64,000 nucleotides of DNA from Azospirillum brasilense (GCF_022023855.1 NZ_CP059451.1:434001-498000); one strand, 5' to 3'. Positions 49,949 to 59,354 are shown, counted from the first letter of the stretch. Numbers and translations: made by a program. The notes: a model not told the origin generated them from the sequence alone.

Positions 49949-51082
49949 ATGTCGTCGTCCAGCCTAACCGTCCAGGGCCTCGCCAAGCGCTACGGCGATT
50001 TCGTGGCGCTCGCCCCCACGGATCTCGTGGTCGCCGACGGTGAATTCCTGACCCTGCTCGGCCCCTCGGGCTCGGGCAAGACGACGCTGCTCAGTCTGCT
50101 CGCCGGGCTGGTTCCGCCCGACGAAGGAATCGTGCGCATCGGCGCGCAGGATGTGACCTACGCCCCGCCCTACGAGCGCGACATCGGCGTGGTGTTCCAG
50201 AATTACGCCCTGTTCCCGCACATGACGATCGCCGAGAACATCGCCTTCCCGCTGAAGATGCGGAAGATCCCGGAGGCCGAGGCGAAGAAGCGGGCGCGTG
50301 AGGCGCTGGAGATGGTCCACCTGCCGCACATCGCCGGGCGCTACCCGCGCGAGCTGTCGGGCGGCCAACAGCAGCGCGTCGCCCTGGCCCGCTGCATGGT
50401 CTACAAGCCGTCGATCATCCTGATGGACGAGCCGCTGGGCGCCCTCGACAAGAAGCTGCGCGAGCACATGCAGCTTGAGATCAAGCATCTGCACCGCGAG
50501 TTGGGGACGACGGTCGTCTACGTCACCCACGACCAGGAAGAGGCGATGACGATGTCCGATCGCATCTGCCTGATGAACGCCGGCCGCATCGAGCAGCTCG
50601 GCACGCCGGCCGACCTCTATTTCCGCCCGCGCACCCTGTTCGTCGCCGACTTCCTCGGCGAGTCCAACCTGCTGCCGGCCTCGCTGGGGCCGCGGCTGGG
50701 CGACGAGGCGGAAATCCGGCTGGGCAGCACCGGCATCCCGGGCCGCGCGCTGGCCAACGGCCAGGACCTGCCGCCGGGCACCCCGGTGCGGGTGATGGTG
50801 CGCCCGCAGAACCTGACCATCGCCCGTCCGTCGGACAACAGTGCTTCGGCCGTGATGGGCCGGGTGTCCGACGTGATGGTCACCGGCAGCCTGACCAAGG
50901 TCTACATGCAGCCGCTCGACGACGCCCTGCCGCCGTTGGTCGCCGCCTTCGCCACCCGCAACGAGGCCGAGGCGATCCGCATCGACGACGTGCTGGCGCT
51001 GTCCTGGGACAGCCGCGACGCCGTGGTGATCGCGGACAGCGGCCCGGCGGCCATGCCCGCAACCACGGCCAAGGCGGCCTGA
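49949..51082 (+). CDS. ABC transporter ATP-binding protein (PotA/FbpC-like)
   Basis: The 377-residue protein has Walker A GPSGSGKT (38-45), signature LSGGQQQRVALARC, Walker B IILMDEPLGALD and the switch His in YVTHDQEEAMT. A C-terminal TOBE domain (from about 280) typical of polyamine, iron and thiamine importers follows. It energises import with the fused permease encoded one base downstream. A ribosome binding site (GAGGAGA) is present. Confidence 0.93.
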   Translation: MSSSSLTVQGLAKRYGDFVALAPTDLVVADGEFLTLLGPSGSGKTTLLSLLAGLVPPDEGIVRIGAQDVTYAPPYERDIGVVFQNYALFPHMTIAENIAFPLKMRKIPEAEAKKRAREALEMVHLPHIAGRYPRELSGGQQQRVALARCMVYKPSIILMDEPLGALDKKLREHMQLEIKHLHRELGTTVVYVTHDQEEAMTMSDRICLMNAGRIEQLGTPADLYFRPRTLFVADFLGESNLLPASLGPRLGDEAEIRLGSTGIPGRALANGQDLPPGTPVRVMVRPQNLTIARPSDNSASAVMGRVSDVMVTGSLTKVYMQPLDDALPPLVAAFATRNEAEAIRIDDVLALSWDSRDAVVIADSGPAAMPATTAKAA

Positions 51083-51083
51083 C

Positions 51084-52868
51084 ATGAGCGACCAGATCAT
51101 GACCATGTCTCACGCCGCTCCACGGCGCGGCGCCCCGCCGGCCTGGCGCAAGCCGGTGCTGATGGGCGCCCCCATCGTCCTGCTCCTCACCGTCTTCCTG
51201 GTCCTCCCGGTCGGGCAGCTCCTGGCGCTCAGCGTCTACAACGGCCAGGGCTTCACGCTGGCGCCTTACCAGCAGCTTTTCTCGTCCAGCCTCTACGTCA
51301 CCGTGCTGTGGATCACGCTGAAGATCTCGCTGGCGACGACGCTGGTCGCGGTGGCCGGGGCCTACCCCATCGCCTACCTGATCTCCATCACCAAGGGGCC
51401 GGCGAAGAGCCGTCTGATCTTCTGGGTGCTGCTGGCCTTCTGGACCAGCTTCCTGGTGCGCGCCTTCGCCTGGGTGATCATCCTCGGCCGCAACGGCGTC
51501 ATCAACGGCACGCTGATGTCGCTGGGCATCATCGACCGGCCCATCGACCTGCTCTATGGCTTCGGCTCGGTGCTGGTCGGCATGGTGCATGCCATGCTGC
51601 CGCTGGCGGTGATGACGATGCTGGCGGTGATGGAGAACATCGACCGCACGCTGCCCCGCGCCGCCAGCACGCTCGGCGCGCGTCCCGGCACCGCCTTCTG
51701 GACTGTTTATTTCCCACTGTCGCTGCCCGGCGTCGCCGCCGCGGCGATCATGGTCTTCGTGACGGCCATCGGCTTCTTCATCGTGCCGGCCCTGCTCGGC
51801 GGGCGGCGCGAGACGATGATCACCCAGCTCATCATCGACCAGATCCAGCAAACGCTGAACTGGGGCCTGGCGGGCGCCATCTCGGTGCTGCTGCTGACGG
51901 TGGTGCTGGCGGTGTTCGTCCTCTACGACCGCGTCTTCGGCTTCGCGACGCTGACCGGCGAGACCGCGGGGGCCGCGCACAACCGCGACACCGCCATGCG
52001 GCGGCTGGGCGGCCGGGTGCTCGGGCTGCTGGGTGCCGCGAGCGACGCCCTGCTCGGCCTGTTCCCGCGCCGCCGCCCGCGCGGCACCGGCGAGATGCCG
52101 TCGGCCGCCCTGCGGACGCTGGTGTGGACGATGCTGGTGCTGATCAGCCTGCCGGCCTTCCTGATGATCCCGCTGTCCTTCGGCAAGGCCGGTCTGGCCT
52201 GGCCGCCCACCGGCTTCTCCCTGCAATGGTACGAGCAGCTCTTCCAGTCGCCGCTGTGGATGCAGGCGCTGACCCGCTCGCTGGTGGTGGCCTTCGGCAC
52301 CGGCCTGCTGTCGATGGCGATCGGCGTGCCGGCGGCCTTCCTGATGGTGCGCAGCCGGATGCGGGGCAAGGGCGCGATGCTGGCCTTCATCCTGTCGCCG
52401 GTGATCGTGCCGCGCATGATCATCGCGGTCGGCATGTTCTACCTGTTCGCCCAGATGGGGCTGGTCGGCACCATCCTGGGTCTGGTGATCGGCCACACGG
52501 TCGTCGCCGTCCCCTATGTGGTGATGACGATGACGGCGGTGCTGCGCAACTACGACACCCGGCTCGACCTCGCGGCGCAGAGCCTGGGCGCCCGTCCGCT
52601 GGCCGCGCTGCGCCACGTCACCTTCCCGATCCTGGGCGCCGGCATGCTGTCGTCCTTCCTGTTCGCCTTCGCCACCTCCTTCGACGAGCTGACCATCTCG
52701 CTGTTCTCGTCGGGTGGGCTCAGCGCCACCCTGCCCAAGCAGTTCTGGGACGAGGTGACGCTGCAGGTCTCCCCCGTCATCGCGGCGGTGTCGACCGGTC
52801 TCCTCGTCTTCGTCGCGGTGCTGATCTACGCCGCGGACCGGCTGCGCCGGCGCAGCCTGGCCTCCTGA
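51084..52868 (+). CDS. Fused double ABC transporter permease (PotB-PotC type)
   Basis: The 594-residue protein contains two binding-protein-dependent permease domains in one chain. The first (about 20-290) has an EAA-like loop around PRAASTLGARPGTAFWTVYFPLSLPGV, and the second (about 340-590) has one around LAAQSLGARPLAALRHVTFPILG. They are joined by a hydrophilic linker rich in Arg (residues 300-335). Most polyamine-type systems encode these as two genes. The fusion forces a one-to-one heterodimer. It starts one base after the ATPase stop. Confidence 0.92.
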   Translation: MSDQIMTMSHAAPRRGAPPAWRKPVLMGAPIVLLLTVFLVLPVGQLLALSVYNGQGFTLAPYQQLFSSSLYVTVLWITLKISLATTLVAVAGAYPIAYLISITKGPAKSRLIFWVLLAFWTSFLVRAFAWVIILGRNGVINGTLMSLGIIDRPIDLLYGFGSVLVGMVHAMLPLAVMTMLAVMENIDRTLPRAASTLGARPGTAFWTVYFPLSLPGVAAAAIMVFVTAIGFFIVPALLGGRRETMITQLIIDQIQQTLNWGLAGAISVLLLTVVLAVFVLYDRVFGFATLTGETAGAAHNRDTAMRRLGGRVLGLLGAASDALLGLFPRRRPRGTGEMPSAALRTLVWTMLVLISLPAFLMIPLSFGKAGLAWPPTGFSLQWYEQLFQSPLWMQALTRSLVVAFGTGLLSMAIGVPAAFLMVRSRMRGKGAMLAFILSPVIVPRMIIAVGMFYLFAQMGLVGTILGLVIGHTVVAVPYVVMTMTAVLRNYDTRLDLAAQSLGARPLAALRHVTFPILGAGMLSSFLFAFATSFDELTISLFSSGGLSATLPKQFWDEVTLQVSPVIAAVSTGLLVFVAVLIYAADRLRRRSLAS

Positions 52869-52917
52869 TCCGCACCGGAACCGACGCTTCACCTCTTCGC
52901 ACTTCCAAGGATACATC

Positions 52918-53838
52918 ATGCTCGACGCCACCAAACTCCGCGGCATTCTGCCCGCCACCCCGACGCCGGTGACCGCCGACGGCACCATCGACGTCGCGGC
53001 CTCGAAGGCGCTGTTCTCCTGGCTGAACCGCCAGGGGATCGACGGGGTGGTTCCGCTGGGCGGCACCGGCGAGTACGGCGCGCTGGCGCGGGCCGAGCGC
53101 AACCGCTTCGCCGCGCTGACGGTCGAGGCGATGGCGGGCAGGAAGCCGGTCATCGCCGGCGTCCTCGACACCGGCTATCACGACGCCCTGGCCGCTGGCC
53201 GCGATTTCGCGGCGGCCGGCGTGGACGGCCTTCTGGTCCTGACGCCCTACTACACCAACCCGACCCAGGCCGGCATCCGCGACTACTTCCTGCGCTACGC
53301 CGACGAGTCGCCGGTGCCGATCCTGATCTACGAGATCCCCTACCGCACCCGCATCGCCGTCGATCCGGAGGTGCTGCACGAGCTGTCGCGCCACGAGCGG
53401 ATCGTCGGCATGAAGGCCTGCAACACCGACATGTACCATTTCCTGCGCACCATGGCCGGGCTGGACCCGTCCTTCGCCATGCTGAGCGGCGAGGACACCC
53501 TGTTCCCACTGCATGTGGCCGCGGGGGCCAAGGGCGGCATCGTGGTCACGGCCAACCTCCTGCCGCGCGCCTGGCGCCTGGTCTTCGACCTCGCCTCGTC
53601 CGGCAAGACCGCCGAAGCGCTGGAGGTCCACCGCACCCTCATCCCGATGATGAACCTCGCCTTCGCCGAGACCAACCCCGGCCCGATGAAGTCGGTGATG
53701 GACCTGATCGGCGTGAACGCCCCGGCGATGCTGCCGCCGCTGCGCGAGCCGCGGGCGGAGCTGCGCGAGGCGCTGAAAAGCGAACTGTCGCGCCTCCTGA
53801 CCACCTATGAAGGGCTGCCGGCCGCCGCGGTGGCCTGA
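52918..53838 (+). CDS. Dihydrodipicolinate synthase/N-acetylneuraminate lyase family protein
   Basis: The 306-residue (beta/alpha)8 enzyme has Schiff-base Lys166 (VGMKACNTD), general-acid Tyr138 (ILIYEIPYRT) and the carboxylate-binding loop GGTGEYG (48-54). That loop differs from the GTTGE of true DapA enzymes, so a catabolic aldolase or dehydratase acting on a 2-keto acid is more likely than lysine biosynthesis. It follows the permease by 49 bases and precedes an IclR regulator. It likely splits or dehydrates the imported compound or its oxidised form. Confidence 0.88.
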   Translation: MLDATKLRGILPATPTPVTADGTIDVAASKALFSWLNRQGIDGVVPLGGTGEYGALARAERNRFAALTVEAMAGRKPVIAGVLDTGYHDALAAGRDFAAAGVDGLLVLTPYYTNPTQAGIRDYFLRYADESPVPILIYEIPYRTRIAVDPEVLHELSRHERIVGMKACNTDMYHFLRTMAGLDPSFAMLSGEDTLFPLHVAAGAKGGIVVTANLLPRAWRLVFDLASSGKTAEALEVHRTLIPMMNLAFAETNPGPMKSVMDLIGVNAPAMLPPLREPRAELREALKSELSRLLTTYEGLPAAAVA

Positions 53839-53923
53839 ACGGTGGCAACGCTTGCGCGTGGCATCCGGCGCGCCGGATGCTATGCGTAGGCGCACCATGC
53901 CGACGACGCGAGGACGAGCACCC

Positions 53924-54820
53924 ATGAAGGCCGGAAAGACCACCAGAACGGGCGGCATGGCGGACGGTATGGCGGGCGGTATGGCGGGCGGCGACGCCCA
54001 GCAGGCCGATGCCGCGCCGGCCGTCAAGCCGAAGGCCGACCCGCGCGAGTCGTCGCTGTTCGTCGGCTCGACCGAGAAGACCTTCCAGATCCTGCACGCC
54101 TTCGACGGCCCGCACCGGCAGATGCCGCTGTCCGAGATCGCCAAGGCGGCGGGGCTTGACCGCAGCGCCGCCCAGCGGCTGGTCTACACGCTGGAGACGC
54201 TGGGCTATCTGCGGCGCGTCCACGGCACGCGCAACTACGCGCTCAGCCCGAAGCTGCTCCAGTTCTCCTACAACTACCTGCGGGCGAACGAACTGATCGA
54301 GAAGGCATCGCCCTACCTGCTGGAGATCAGCCGCAGCGTCGGCGAGACCGCCAACCTCCAGGAGCTGGACGGCCACGAGATCGTCTTCGTTGCCCGTTTC
54401 CCCGGCCGGCATCTGGTGAACATCGACATCATGGTCGGCAGCCGGCTGCCCGCCTACTTCACCGCGTCGGGCACCGCCATCCTGTCGCGCCTGTCGGAGG
54501 AGGAGCGGGAGGAGATCCTGGCCCGCACCGACCTCCGCCCGCTCACCCCCTTCACGGTGAACGACCCCGGCCGGCTGCGCGCCCGCGTCCAGGAGGCGGC
54601 GGAAAAAGGCTATGCCGTGGTGACCAACGAGACGGTGATGGGCGACATCTCGGTCGCCGCCGCCATCACCGACGAGCATGGGCACGCGGTCGCCGGCCTG
54701 AACATCTCCGTCCCCACCACCCGCTGGACGCCGGAGTCAGCCGAGCAGGAACTCGCCCGGCATGTGCAGGTGGCGGCGACCTCCATTTCCGTCAACAAAT
54801 TCGCCGGCTATCCGCGGTAG
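53924..54820 (+). CDS. IclR-family transcriptional regulator
   Basis: The 298-residue protein has an IclR winged HTH (STEKTFQILHAFDGPHRQMPLSEIAKAAGLDRSAAQRLVYTLETLGYL) and effector domain (FTASGTAILSRLSEEER, then KGYAVVTNETVMGDISVAAAI). The N-terminus before the HTH is a flexible Gly/Met-rich tail with repeated GGMA units, coded by a short tandem DNA repeat. ATG 53924 has AGGACGAG upstream; in-frame ATGs at 53882 and 53897 are possible. It is the likely regulator of the 47260-53838 operon, and the palindromes near 47171-47231 are candidate sites. Confidence 0.9.
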   Translation: MKAGKTTRTGGMADGMAGGMAGGDAQQADAAPAVKPKADPRESSLFVGSTEKTFQILHAFDGPHRQMPLSEIAKAAGLDRSAAQRLVYTLETLGYLRRVHGTRNYALSPKLLQFSYNYLRANELIEKASPYLLEISRSVGETANLQELDGHEIVFVARFPGRHLVNIDIMVGSRLPAYFTASGTAILSRLSEEEREEILARTDLRPLTPFTVNDPGRLRARVQEAAEKGYAVVTNETVMGDISVAAAITDEHGHAVAGLNISVPTTRWTPESAEQELARHVQVAATSISVNKFAGYPR

Positions 54821-54825
54821 CGGCG

Positions 54826-55797
54826 TCACCGGTGTCCCTGGTCGGCGTGGGCGCAGCCGCCGTGCTCCAGCTGCACCGTGGCGTGCCGGATGCCGAACCG
54901 CTCCTCAAGGATCCGGTTGACGTCGCGCAGCACCCGGTTCCGGTCGGCGCCGTCCTCGACGACCGCGTGCAGGGTCAGCAGGAGACGCTCCGTGTTGAGC
55001 GACCAGACATGGACATGGTGGACGTCCGACACCCCGGCGACCTCGCCCAGGGCGGCGCCGACGCTGGCCGCGTCGATGCCCGGCGGGGTGCCTTCGAGGA
55101 GGATGTGCCCGGCCTCCTTGGTGATCCTCCAGGCGCTGCGCAGGATGAGCAGGGCGACCACCACCGAAAGGATCGGGTCGATGGGCATCCAGCCGGTCCA
55201 CAGGATGATCAGAGCGGCGGCGATGGCACCGACCGAGCCGAGAAGATCGCCGAGGACATGGACGGCGGCCCCGCGGACGTTGAGGTTCCCGTCCCCGCCG
55301 CGGCTCAGGATCCAGAAGGCGAGGATGTTGACCAGCAGCCCCAGCGTGGCGATGACCAGCATCTGGGGTCCCATCACCTCGACCGGATCGAAGAGACGTC
55401 CGACCGCCTCGACGACGATCCACAGCGCGATGGCGAACAGGCTGATCCCGTTGGTGTAGGCGGCCACCACCTGGAAGCGGTGGTAACCGTAGGAGCGCAG
55501 CGGGTCGGCCGGGCGGCGGCCCAGGCGGAAGGCGAACCAGGCGAGCGCCAGCGCCGCGAAGTCGGTCAGCATGTGCCCGGCGTCGGCGAGCAGCGCCAGC
55601 GAGCCTGAAACGATGCCGCCCACCACCTCGGCCAGCATGAAGCCGCCGGTCAGCAGCATCACCCAGAAGACCTTGCGCTCGCTGCTTTCGGTCACGGTCG
55701 GCATGTCGTGGCTGTGGCCCGCTTCGCCATGCCCGTGGTCATGCGTGTGACCGTACCCATGATCGTGCCCATGATCGTGACTGTGATGATGTGCCAT
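54826..55797 (-). CDS. Cation diffusion facilitator (CzcD/ZitB-like)
   Basis: The 323-residue protein opens with a His-rich metal-binding tail (15 His in the first 30 residues). Six membrane helices carry the metal sites ADAGHMLTD and VHVLGDLLGSVGA, and a cytoplasmic ferredoxin-like domain includes SDVHHVHVWSLNTERLLLTLH. It exports Zn2+ and related ions by proton exchange. It lies in the same direction as, and downstream of, the DsbA-like, LspA and P-type ATPase genes, forming a metal-resistance block. It is convergent with the IclR gene, six bases apart. Confidence 0.93.
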   Translation of the reverse strand: MAHHHSHDHGHDHGYGHTHDHGHGEAGHSHDMPTVTESSERKVFWVMLLTGGFMLAEVVGGIVSGSLALLADAGHMLTDFAALALAWFAFRLGRRPADPLRSYGYHRFQVVAAYTNGISLFAIALWIVVEAVGRLFDPVEVMGPQMLVIATLGLLVNILAFWILSRGGDGNLNVRGAAVHVLGDLLGSVGAIAAALIILWTGWMPIDPILSVVVALLILRSAWRITKEAGHILLEGTPPGIDAASVGAALGEVAGVSDVHHVHVWSLNTERLLLTLHAVVEDGADRNRVLRDVNRILEERFGIRHATVQLEHGGCAHADQGHR

Positions 55798-55860
55798 GTG
55801 TTCAGTCCGATGCCGTGTGTCAGTCCGTGGAACCGTTGAAGCGGGCGCTGCGCCGAGTCA

Positions 55861-56511
55861 TCAGGACGGCGGCAGGAGCGGTCGCAAGGCGTTCAAGAAC
55901 GCCTCGTAGCTCAGCACCCCCTTGTGCGTCTTGCCGTCGATCACGAAAGACGGGGTCGAATCGATCTGGTGCTTTTCCGCACCGTCAAGGCGCGACTGAA
56001 GGATGGCGTCGCTGAGAGCCTGATCGTCCAGACACGCTTGGTAGGTCTCCTTCGGCAATCCCGCCAGCAGGCCGTAGCGGGTCAGGCTTTCACGCGGGTC
56101 CTTGGCATGGGACCAGTCGTCCTGCTTGGCGAACAGCACCGACAGGATGGCGAAGTACCGTCCGGGTGGCACGCAGCGGGTCAGGACGGCGGCATCGAGA
56201 GCGGCCCGGTCCAGCGGGAAATCCCGGTAGACGATGCGAATCTTGCCGGTGTCGATCAGCTCCTTCTTCACCTGGGGCAGCACCTCGTTGTGGAAGGTGG
56301 CGCAGTGGTGGCAGGTGAGGGACGCGTATTCGACGACCTCGACGGGCGCGTCGGGGCTGCCAAGGATGCGCGGGGTCGTCGCCGTCGCGGGGACCTCCGG
56401 AGCTGGTGCGGCGGCCGGGGATTGCGCCAGGGCCATGAGGGCGCCGGCCAGCAGGCCGATGGCGCCGAGCAGCGTCACCGCCCGGCGTCGGTTGAACGGA
56501 AGGACGGTCAT
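55861..56511 (-). CDS. DsbA-family periplasmic thiol oxidoreductase
   Basis: The 216-residue protein has a signal sequence (RRRAVTLLGAIGLLAGALMALAQS), the active site C67-H-H-C70 in YASLTCHHCATFHNEV and the cis-Pro loop STPSFVIDG. CHHC differs from the CPHC of classical DsbA and is common in alphaproteobacterial DsbA-like and BdbD-like proteins. It probably forms disulfides in exported proteins, or protects thiols under metal stress given its neighbours. ATG 56511 puts the signal peptide at the N-terminus; the longer frame is a shadow. Confidence 0.88.
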   Translation of the reverse strand: MTVLPFNRRRAVTLLGAIGLLAGALMALAQSPAAAPAPEVPATATTPRILGSPDAPVEVVEYASLTCHHCATFHNEVLPQVKKELIDTGKIRIVYRDFPLDRAALDAAVLTRCVPPGRYFAILSVLFAKQDDWSHAKDPRESLTRYGLLAGLPKETYQACLDDQALSDAILQSRLDGAEKHQIDSTPSFVIDGKTHKGVLSYEAFLNALRPLLPPS

Positions 56512-56546
56512 TGTCGTTTTCTCCTCGTTTGCCGGTAAGCTTGCGC

Positions 56547-57050
56547 TCAGGACTGCTTGTCGGTCTGTCGCGGCCACAGCCCGGAGATCAGCAGCAGCCC
56601 GACGCCGCCGGTGATCCCGATGTCGGCGACGTTGAAGGTCGGCCAGTGCCACCCGAAGGCATGAAGGTCGATGAAGTCGGTGACGGCGCCCTGGCGCAGG
56701 CGATCCACGACGTTGCCCACCGCACCGCCCGCGATGGCGCCGAAACTTGCCGCCTCGGCGCGGCTGTCCGAGCGGGCGGCCCAGACCACCAGAACCGCGA
56801 CGACGAGCAGCGCGGCCCCGGAAAGCAGCCAGGGTCCGTAGGCGCTGTCGTTCTCCAGAAGCCCAAAGCTGACGCCGGTGTTGAAGCCGAGCACCAAATT
56901 CAGGAAGGGCGCCACCTCGATCAGCCGCGGCGGTTCCAGCAGATGCTCCAGCGCGGCCCATTTGCTGAGCTGGTCAAGGACCAGGACGATGGCACCGATG
57001 GCACCCGCCAGTCTCAGGCCGGCGGACGGGGCCGCCCATGTCGTCTTCAT
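56547..57050 (-). CDS. lspA: Signal peptidase II (prolipoprotein signal peptidase)
   Basis: The 167-residue four-helix membrane protease carries both catalytic aspartates: Asp116 in GNVVDRLRQGAVTDF and Asp143 in FNVADIGI. It also has the conserved FNTGVSFGLL loop. It removes signal peptides from lipoproteins after lipidation. ATG 57050 has GGAAAG upstream. A copy next to a metal P-type ATPase is a recurrent arrangement (the CadA/PbrA-with-LspA pairing known from lead-resistance operons), so this may be a dedicated rather than a housekeeping copy. Confidence 0.92.
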   Translation of the reverse strand: MKTTWAAPSAGLRLAGAIGAIVLVLDQLSKWAALEHLLEPPRLIEVAPFLNLVLGFNTGVSFGLLENDSAYGPWLLSGAALLVVAVLVVWAARSDSRAEAASFGAIAGGAVGNVVDRLRQGAVTDFIDLHAFGWHWPTFNVADIGITGGVGLLLISGLWPRQTDKQS

Positions 57051-57060
57051 GATTCTTTCC

Positions 57061-57097
57061 TTCAAGCGGATGGCCTTCAAGCGGATGGCCTTCAAGC
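57061..57097. repeat. 15-bp tandem repeat between lspA and the P-type ATPase
   Basis: The unit TTCAAGCGGATGGCC occurs twice in full (57061-57075, 57076-57090) and a third time in part (to 57097), running into the ATPase stop codon. On the minus strand it would encode KAIRL repeats. It lies in the leader of lspA, so copy-number change could affect that gene's translation. Confidence 0.8.
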
Positions 57098-59287
57098 AGC
57101 CGGCTGCGAAGCCGGGAGGCTGCCGCCGTTGCGGCGGAGCAGGCGCAACGCGTTGAGCGTGACGATGATGGTGGCGCCGGTGTCCGCCAGGATGGCCAGC
57201 CACAGGTCGGTGACGCCGAACAGCGTCGTCACCAGGAAAATTGCCTTCAGGCCGAGGGCGAAGGCGACGTTCTGATGGATGTTGGCCAGGGTCGCCCGCG
57301 ACAGGATGACGAGTTCGGCCACCCCCTCGACCCGGTTGCCCAGCAGGGCCGCATCGGCGGTCTCCAGCGCGACGTCGGTGCCGCCGCCCATGGCGATGCC
57401 GACGTCGGCGGCGGCCAAGGCCGGACCGTCGTTGACGCCGTCGCCGATCATCGCGACCGTTCCCTGCCCCTTCAGGCCGGCGATCGCGCGCATCTTGTCC
57501 TCCGGCAGGAGTTCGGCTTCGACCGCCAGGCCAAGCGTCCGGGCGACCGCCTGTCCAGTGCGGCGGTTGTCGCCGGTCAGCATGACGCTTCGCACGCCGA
57601 GCCCGCGCAACGCGGCAATCCCCCGGGCGGCGTCGGGCCGCGGCTCGTCGCGCAGCGCCAGAAGGCCGATGGCCCGTCCGTCCGCCAGGACCGCGGCGAC
57701 CGTCTTGCCCTCCTCCTCGAAGGCGGCGACGGTGTCGGCGGGCAAGGCCCCGGCGCCGCCCCGCTCGACGGCGTGGCGGGGGGAGCCGACCTCGATCAGG
57801 CGCCCGCCGACCACCGCTTGCACCGCCCGCCCCGGAACGGCCTTGCGGTCATGCGCCGGGCGCAGCGGCACGCCGTCCGCCGCCGCGCGCTCCAGGATGG
57901 CGCGGGCCAGCGGGTGGGCCGAGCCGTTCTCGACGGTGGCGGCGAGGCCGAGCAGTGTGCGCTCATTTCCGTCGAGCGGAACGATGTCGGTGACCCGCGG
58001 TTGCCCCAGGGTCAGCGTGCCGGTCTTGTCAAAGGCGATGGTCCGCACCTTGCCGATCGCCTCCAGCGCGGCACCGCCCTTGATGAGCAGGCCGCGCCGG
58101 GCGCCCGCGGCGATCCCGGAGGCGATGGCCGCCGGGGTGGAGAGGACCAGCGCGCAGGGACAACCGATCAGCAGCAGCGCCAAACCACGGTAGATCCAGC
58201 TGTGCCAGTCCCCGCCGAAGGCCAGCGGCGGCACCAGGACGGTTAGGACCGACACGGCGATGACGGCGGGTGTGTAGCGGGCGCTGAACCGCTCGATCCA
58301 GCGCGCGGTGGGCGATTTGGCGGCCTGCGCCTCCTCGACGAGCTGGACGATGCGGGCAATGGTGTTGTCCGACGCCTTGCGGGTGACGCGGACGCGCAGC
58401 ACCCCGGTGGCGTTGATGCCGCCGGCGAAGACCGGTGAGCCCACGGCCTTGGCGACCGGCACGGACTCGCCGGTCACCGGGGATTCGTCGATGTCGGACT
58501 CGCCTTCCTCCACCACGCCGTCGGCGGACACGCGGTCGCCGGGCCGGACGAGCACGAGCTGCCCGACCTCCAGCCGCTCCACCGGCACCGCGCGGGCGCT
58601 CTCCCCCTCGATCAGCAGCGCGGACCGCGGAACCAGCGCCGACAGTGCCCGGATGCCCGACCGGGCGGTTCCGGCGGCGACGCCCTCCAGCAGCTCGCCG
58701 ATGGCGAAGAGCAGGACGACCACCGCGGCCTCCTCCGTCTCGCCGATGGCGAGCGCGCCCAGGGTCGCCACCGACATCAGCATTTCGATGCTGAAGGGCG
58801 AACCGGAGCGGGCGAGCCGGACGGCGCGGCGCCCGAAGACGGCCAGCCCGAACAGGGCAGCGGGCAGCGGCGCGTGATCCGCCACGCCCGGCGCCAGCCA
58901 GGACAGCAGATAACCGCCCCCGACCAGCAGCGCGATCAGAATGGCGATACGGCCCCGGCCGGTCTGCCACCAGCGGGGCTCCGGCCGGGCGGCGGGATCA
59001 AACGTTTCGCCGCCGCCCTCGGAAATGTGGATCGTATCGGCGGGCTCCACCCCGAAGCCGAGCCCGCGGATCGTCGCCTCGACCGTCGCGCGCGGCGTCG
59101 TCGCCTCGTCCAGCGTCAGCCGCAGGATCTGCGAATGGTGGTTGAGCCCGACGCCGGACGCTCCCGGCAGACGGTGCAACGCGGTTTCGATCTTGCCGAC
59201 GCAGCTCGGGCAATCCATGCCCGCCACCTTGTAGCGCAAGGCCTGCCCGGTGACTGGCGGGGCGGCCTCCATCGTCTCGTCCTGCAT
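57092..59287 (-). CDS. Zn/Cd/Pb-translocating P-type ATPase
   Basis: The 731-residue pump has an N-terminal HMA domain with GMDCPSC (Cys26, Cys29), the actuator SPVTGESVP, the membrane metal site GCPCALVL, phosphorylation Asp in AFDKTGTLT, the HP locus GSAHPLA and hinge GDGVNDGPALAAADVG. Helix-8 residues in ILADTGATIIVTLNALRLL match the Zn/Cd/Pb (ZntA/CadA) class. It expels soft divalent metals to the periplasm. ATG 59287 has GGAG nine bases upstream. It is the first gene of the block and is driven from a MerR-type promoter. Confidence 0.95.
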   Translation of the reverse strand: MQDETMEAAPPVTGQALRYKVAGMDCPSCVGKIETALHRLPGASGVGLNHHSQILRLTLDEATTPRATVEATIRGLGFGVEPADTIHISEGGGETFDPAARPEPRWWQTGRGRIAILIALLVGGGYLLSWLAPGVADHAPLPAALFGLAVFGRRAVRLARSGSPFSIEMLMSVATLGALAIGETEEAAVVVLLFAIGELLEGVAAGTARSGIRALSALVPRSALLIEGESARAVPVERLEVGQLVLVRPGDRVSADGVVEEGESDIDESPVTGESVPVAKAVGSPVFAGGINATGVLRVRVTRKASDNTIARIVQLVEEAQAAKSPTARWIERFSARYTPAVIAVSVLTVLVPPLAFGGDWHSWIYRGLALLLIGCPCALVLSTPAAIASGIAAGARRGLLIKGGAALEAIGKVRTIAFDKTGTLTLGQPRVTDIVPLDGNERTLLGLAATVENGSAHPLARAILERAAADGVPLRPAHDRKAVPGRAVQAVVGGRLIEVGSPRHAVERGGAGALPADTVAAFEEEGKTVAAVLADGRAIGLLALRDEPRPDAARGIAALRGLGVRSVMLTGDNRRTGQAVARTLGLAVEAELLPEDKMRAIAGLKGQGTVAMIGDGVNDGPALAAADVGIAMGGGTDVALETADAALLGNRVEGVAELVILSRATLANIHQNVAFALGLKAIFLVTTLFGVTDLWLAILADTGATIIVTLNALRLLRRNGGSLPASQPAA

Positions 59288-59354
59288 GTTCCACTCCGAC
59301 CGGCGATATGAGGGGCCGCGGTGGGGAAGGACGCGCGGCTGCCTGTCGTGCGCC

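Noticed and set aside
47245-49986. A long minus-strand open frame opposite the dehydrogenase and binding-protein genes
   Set aside because: It spans two convincing plus-strand genes and their intergenic gap and shows only low-complexity shadow sequence.
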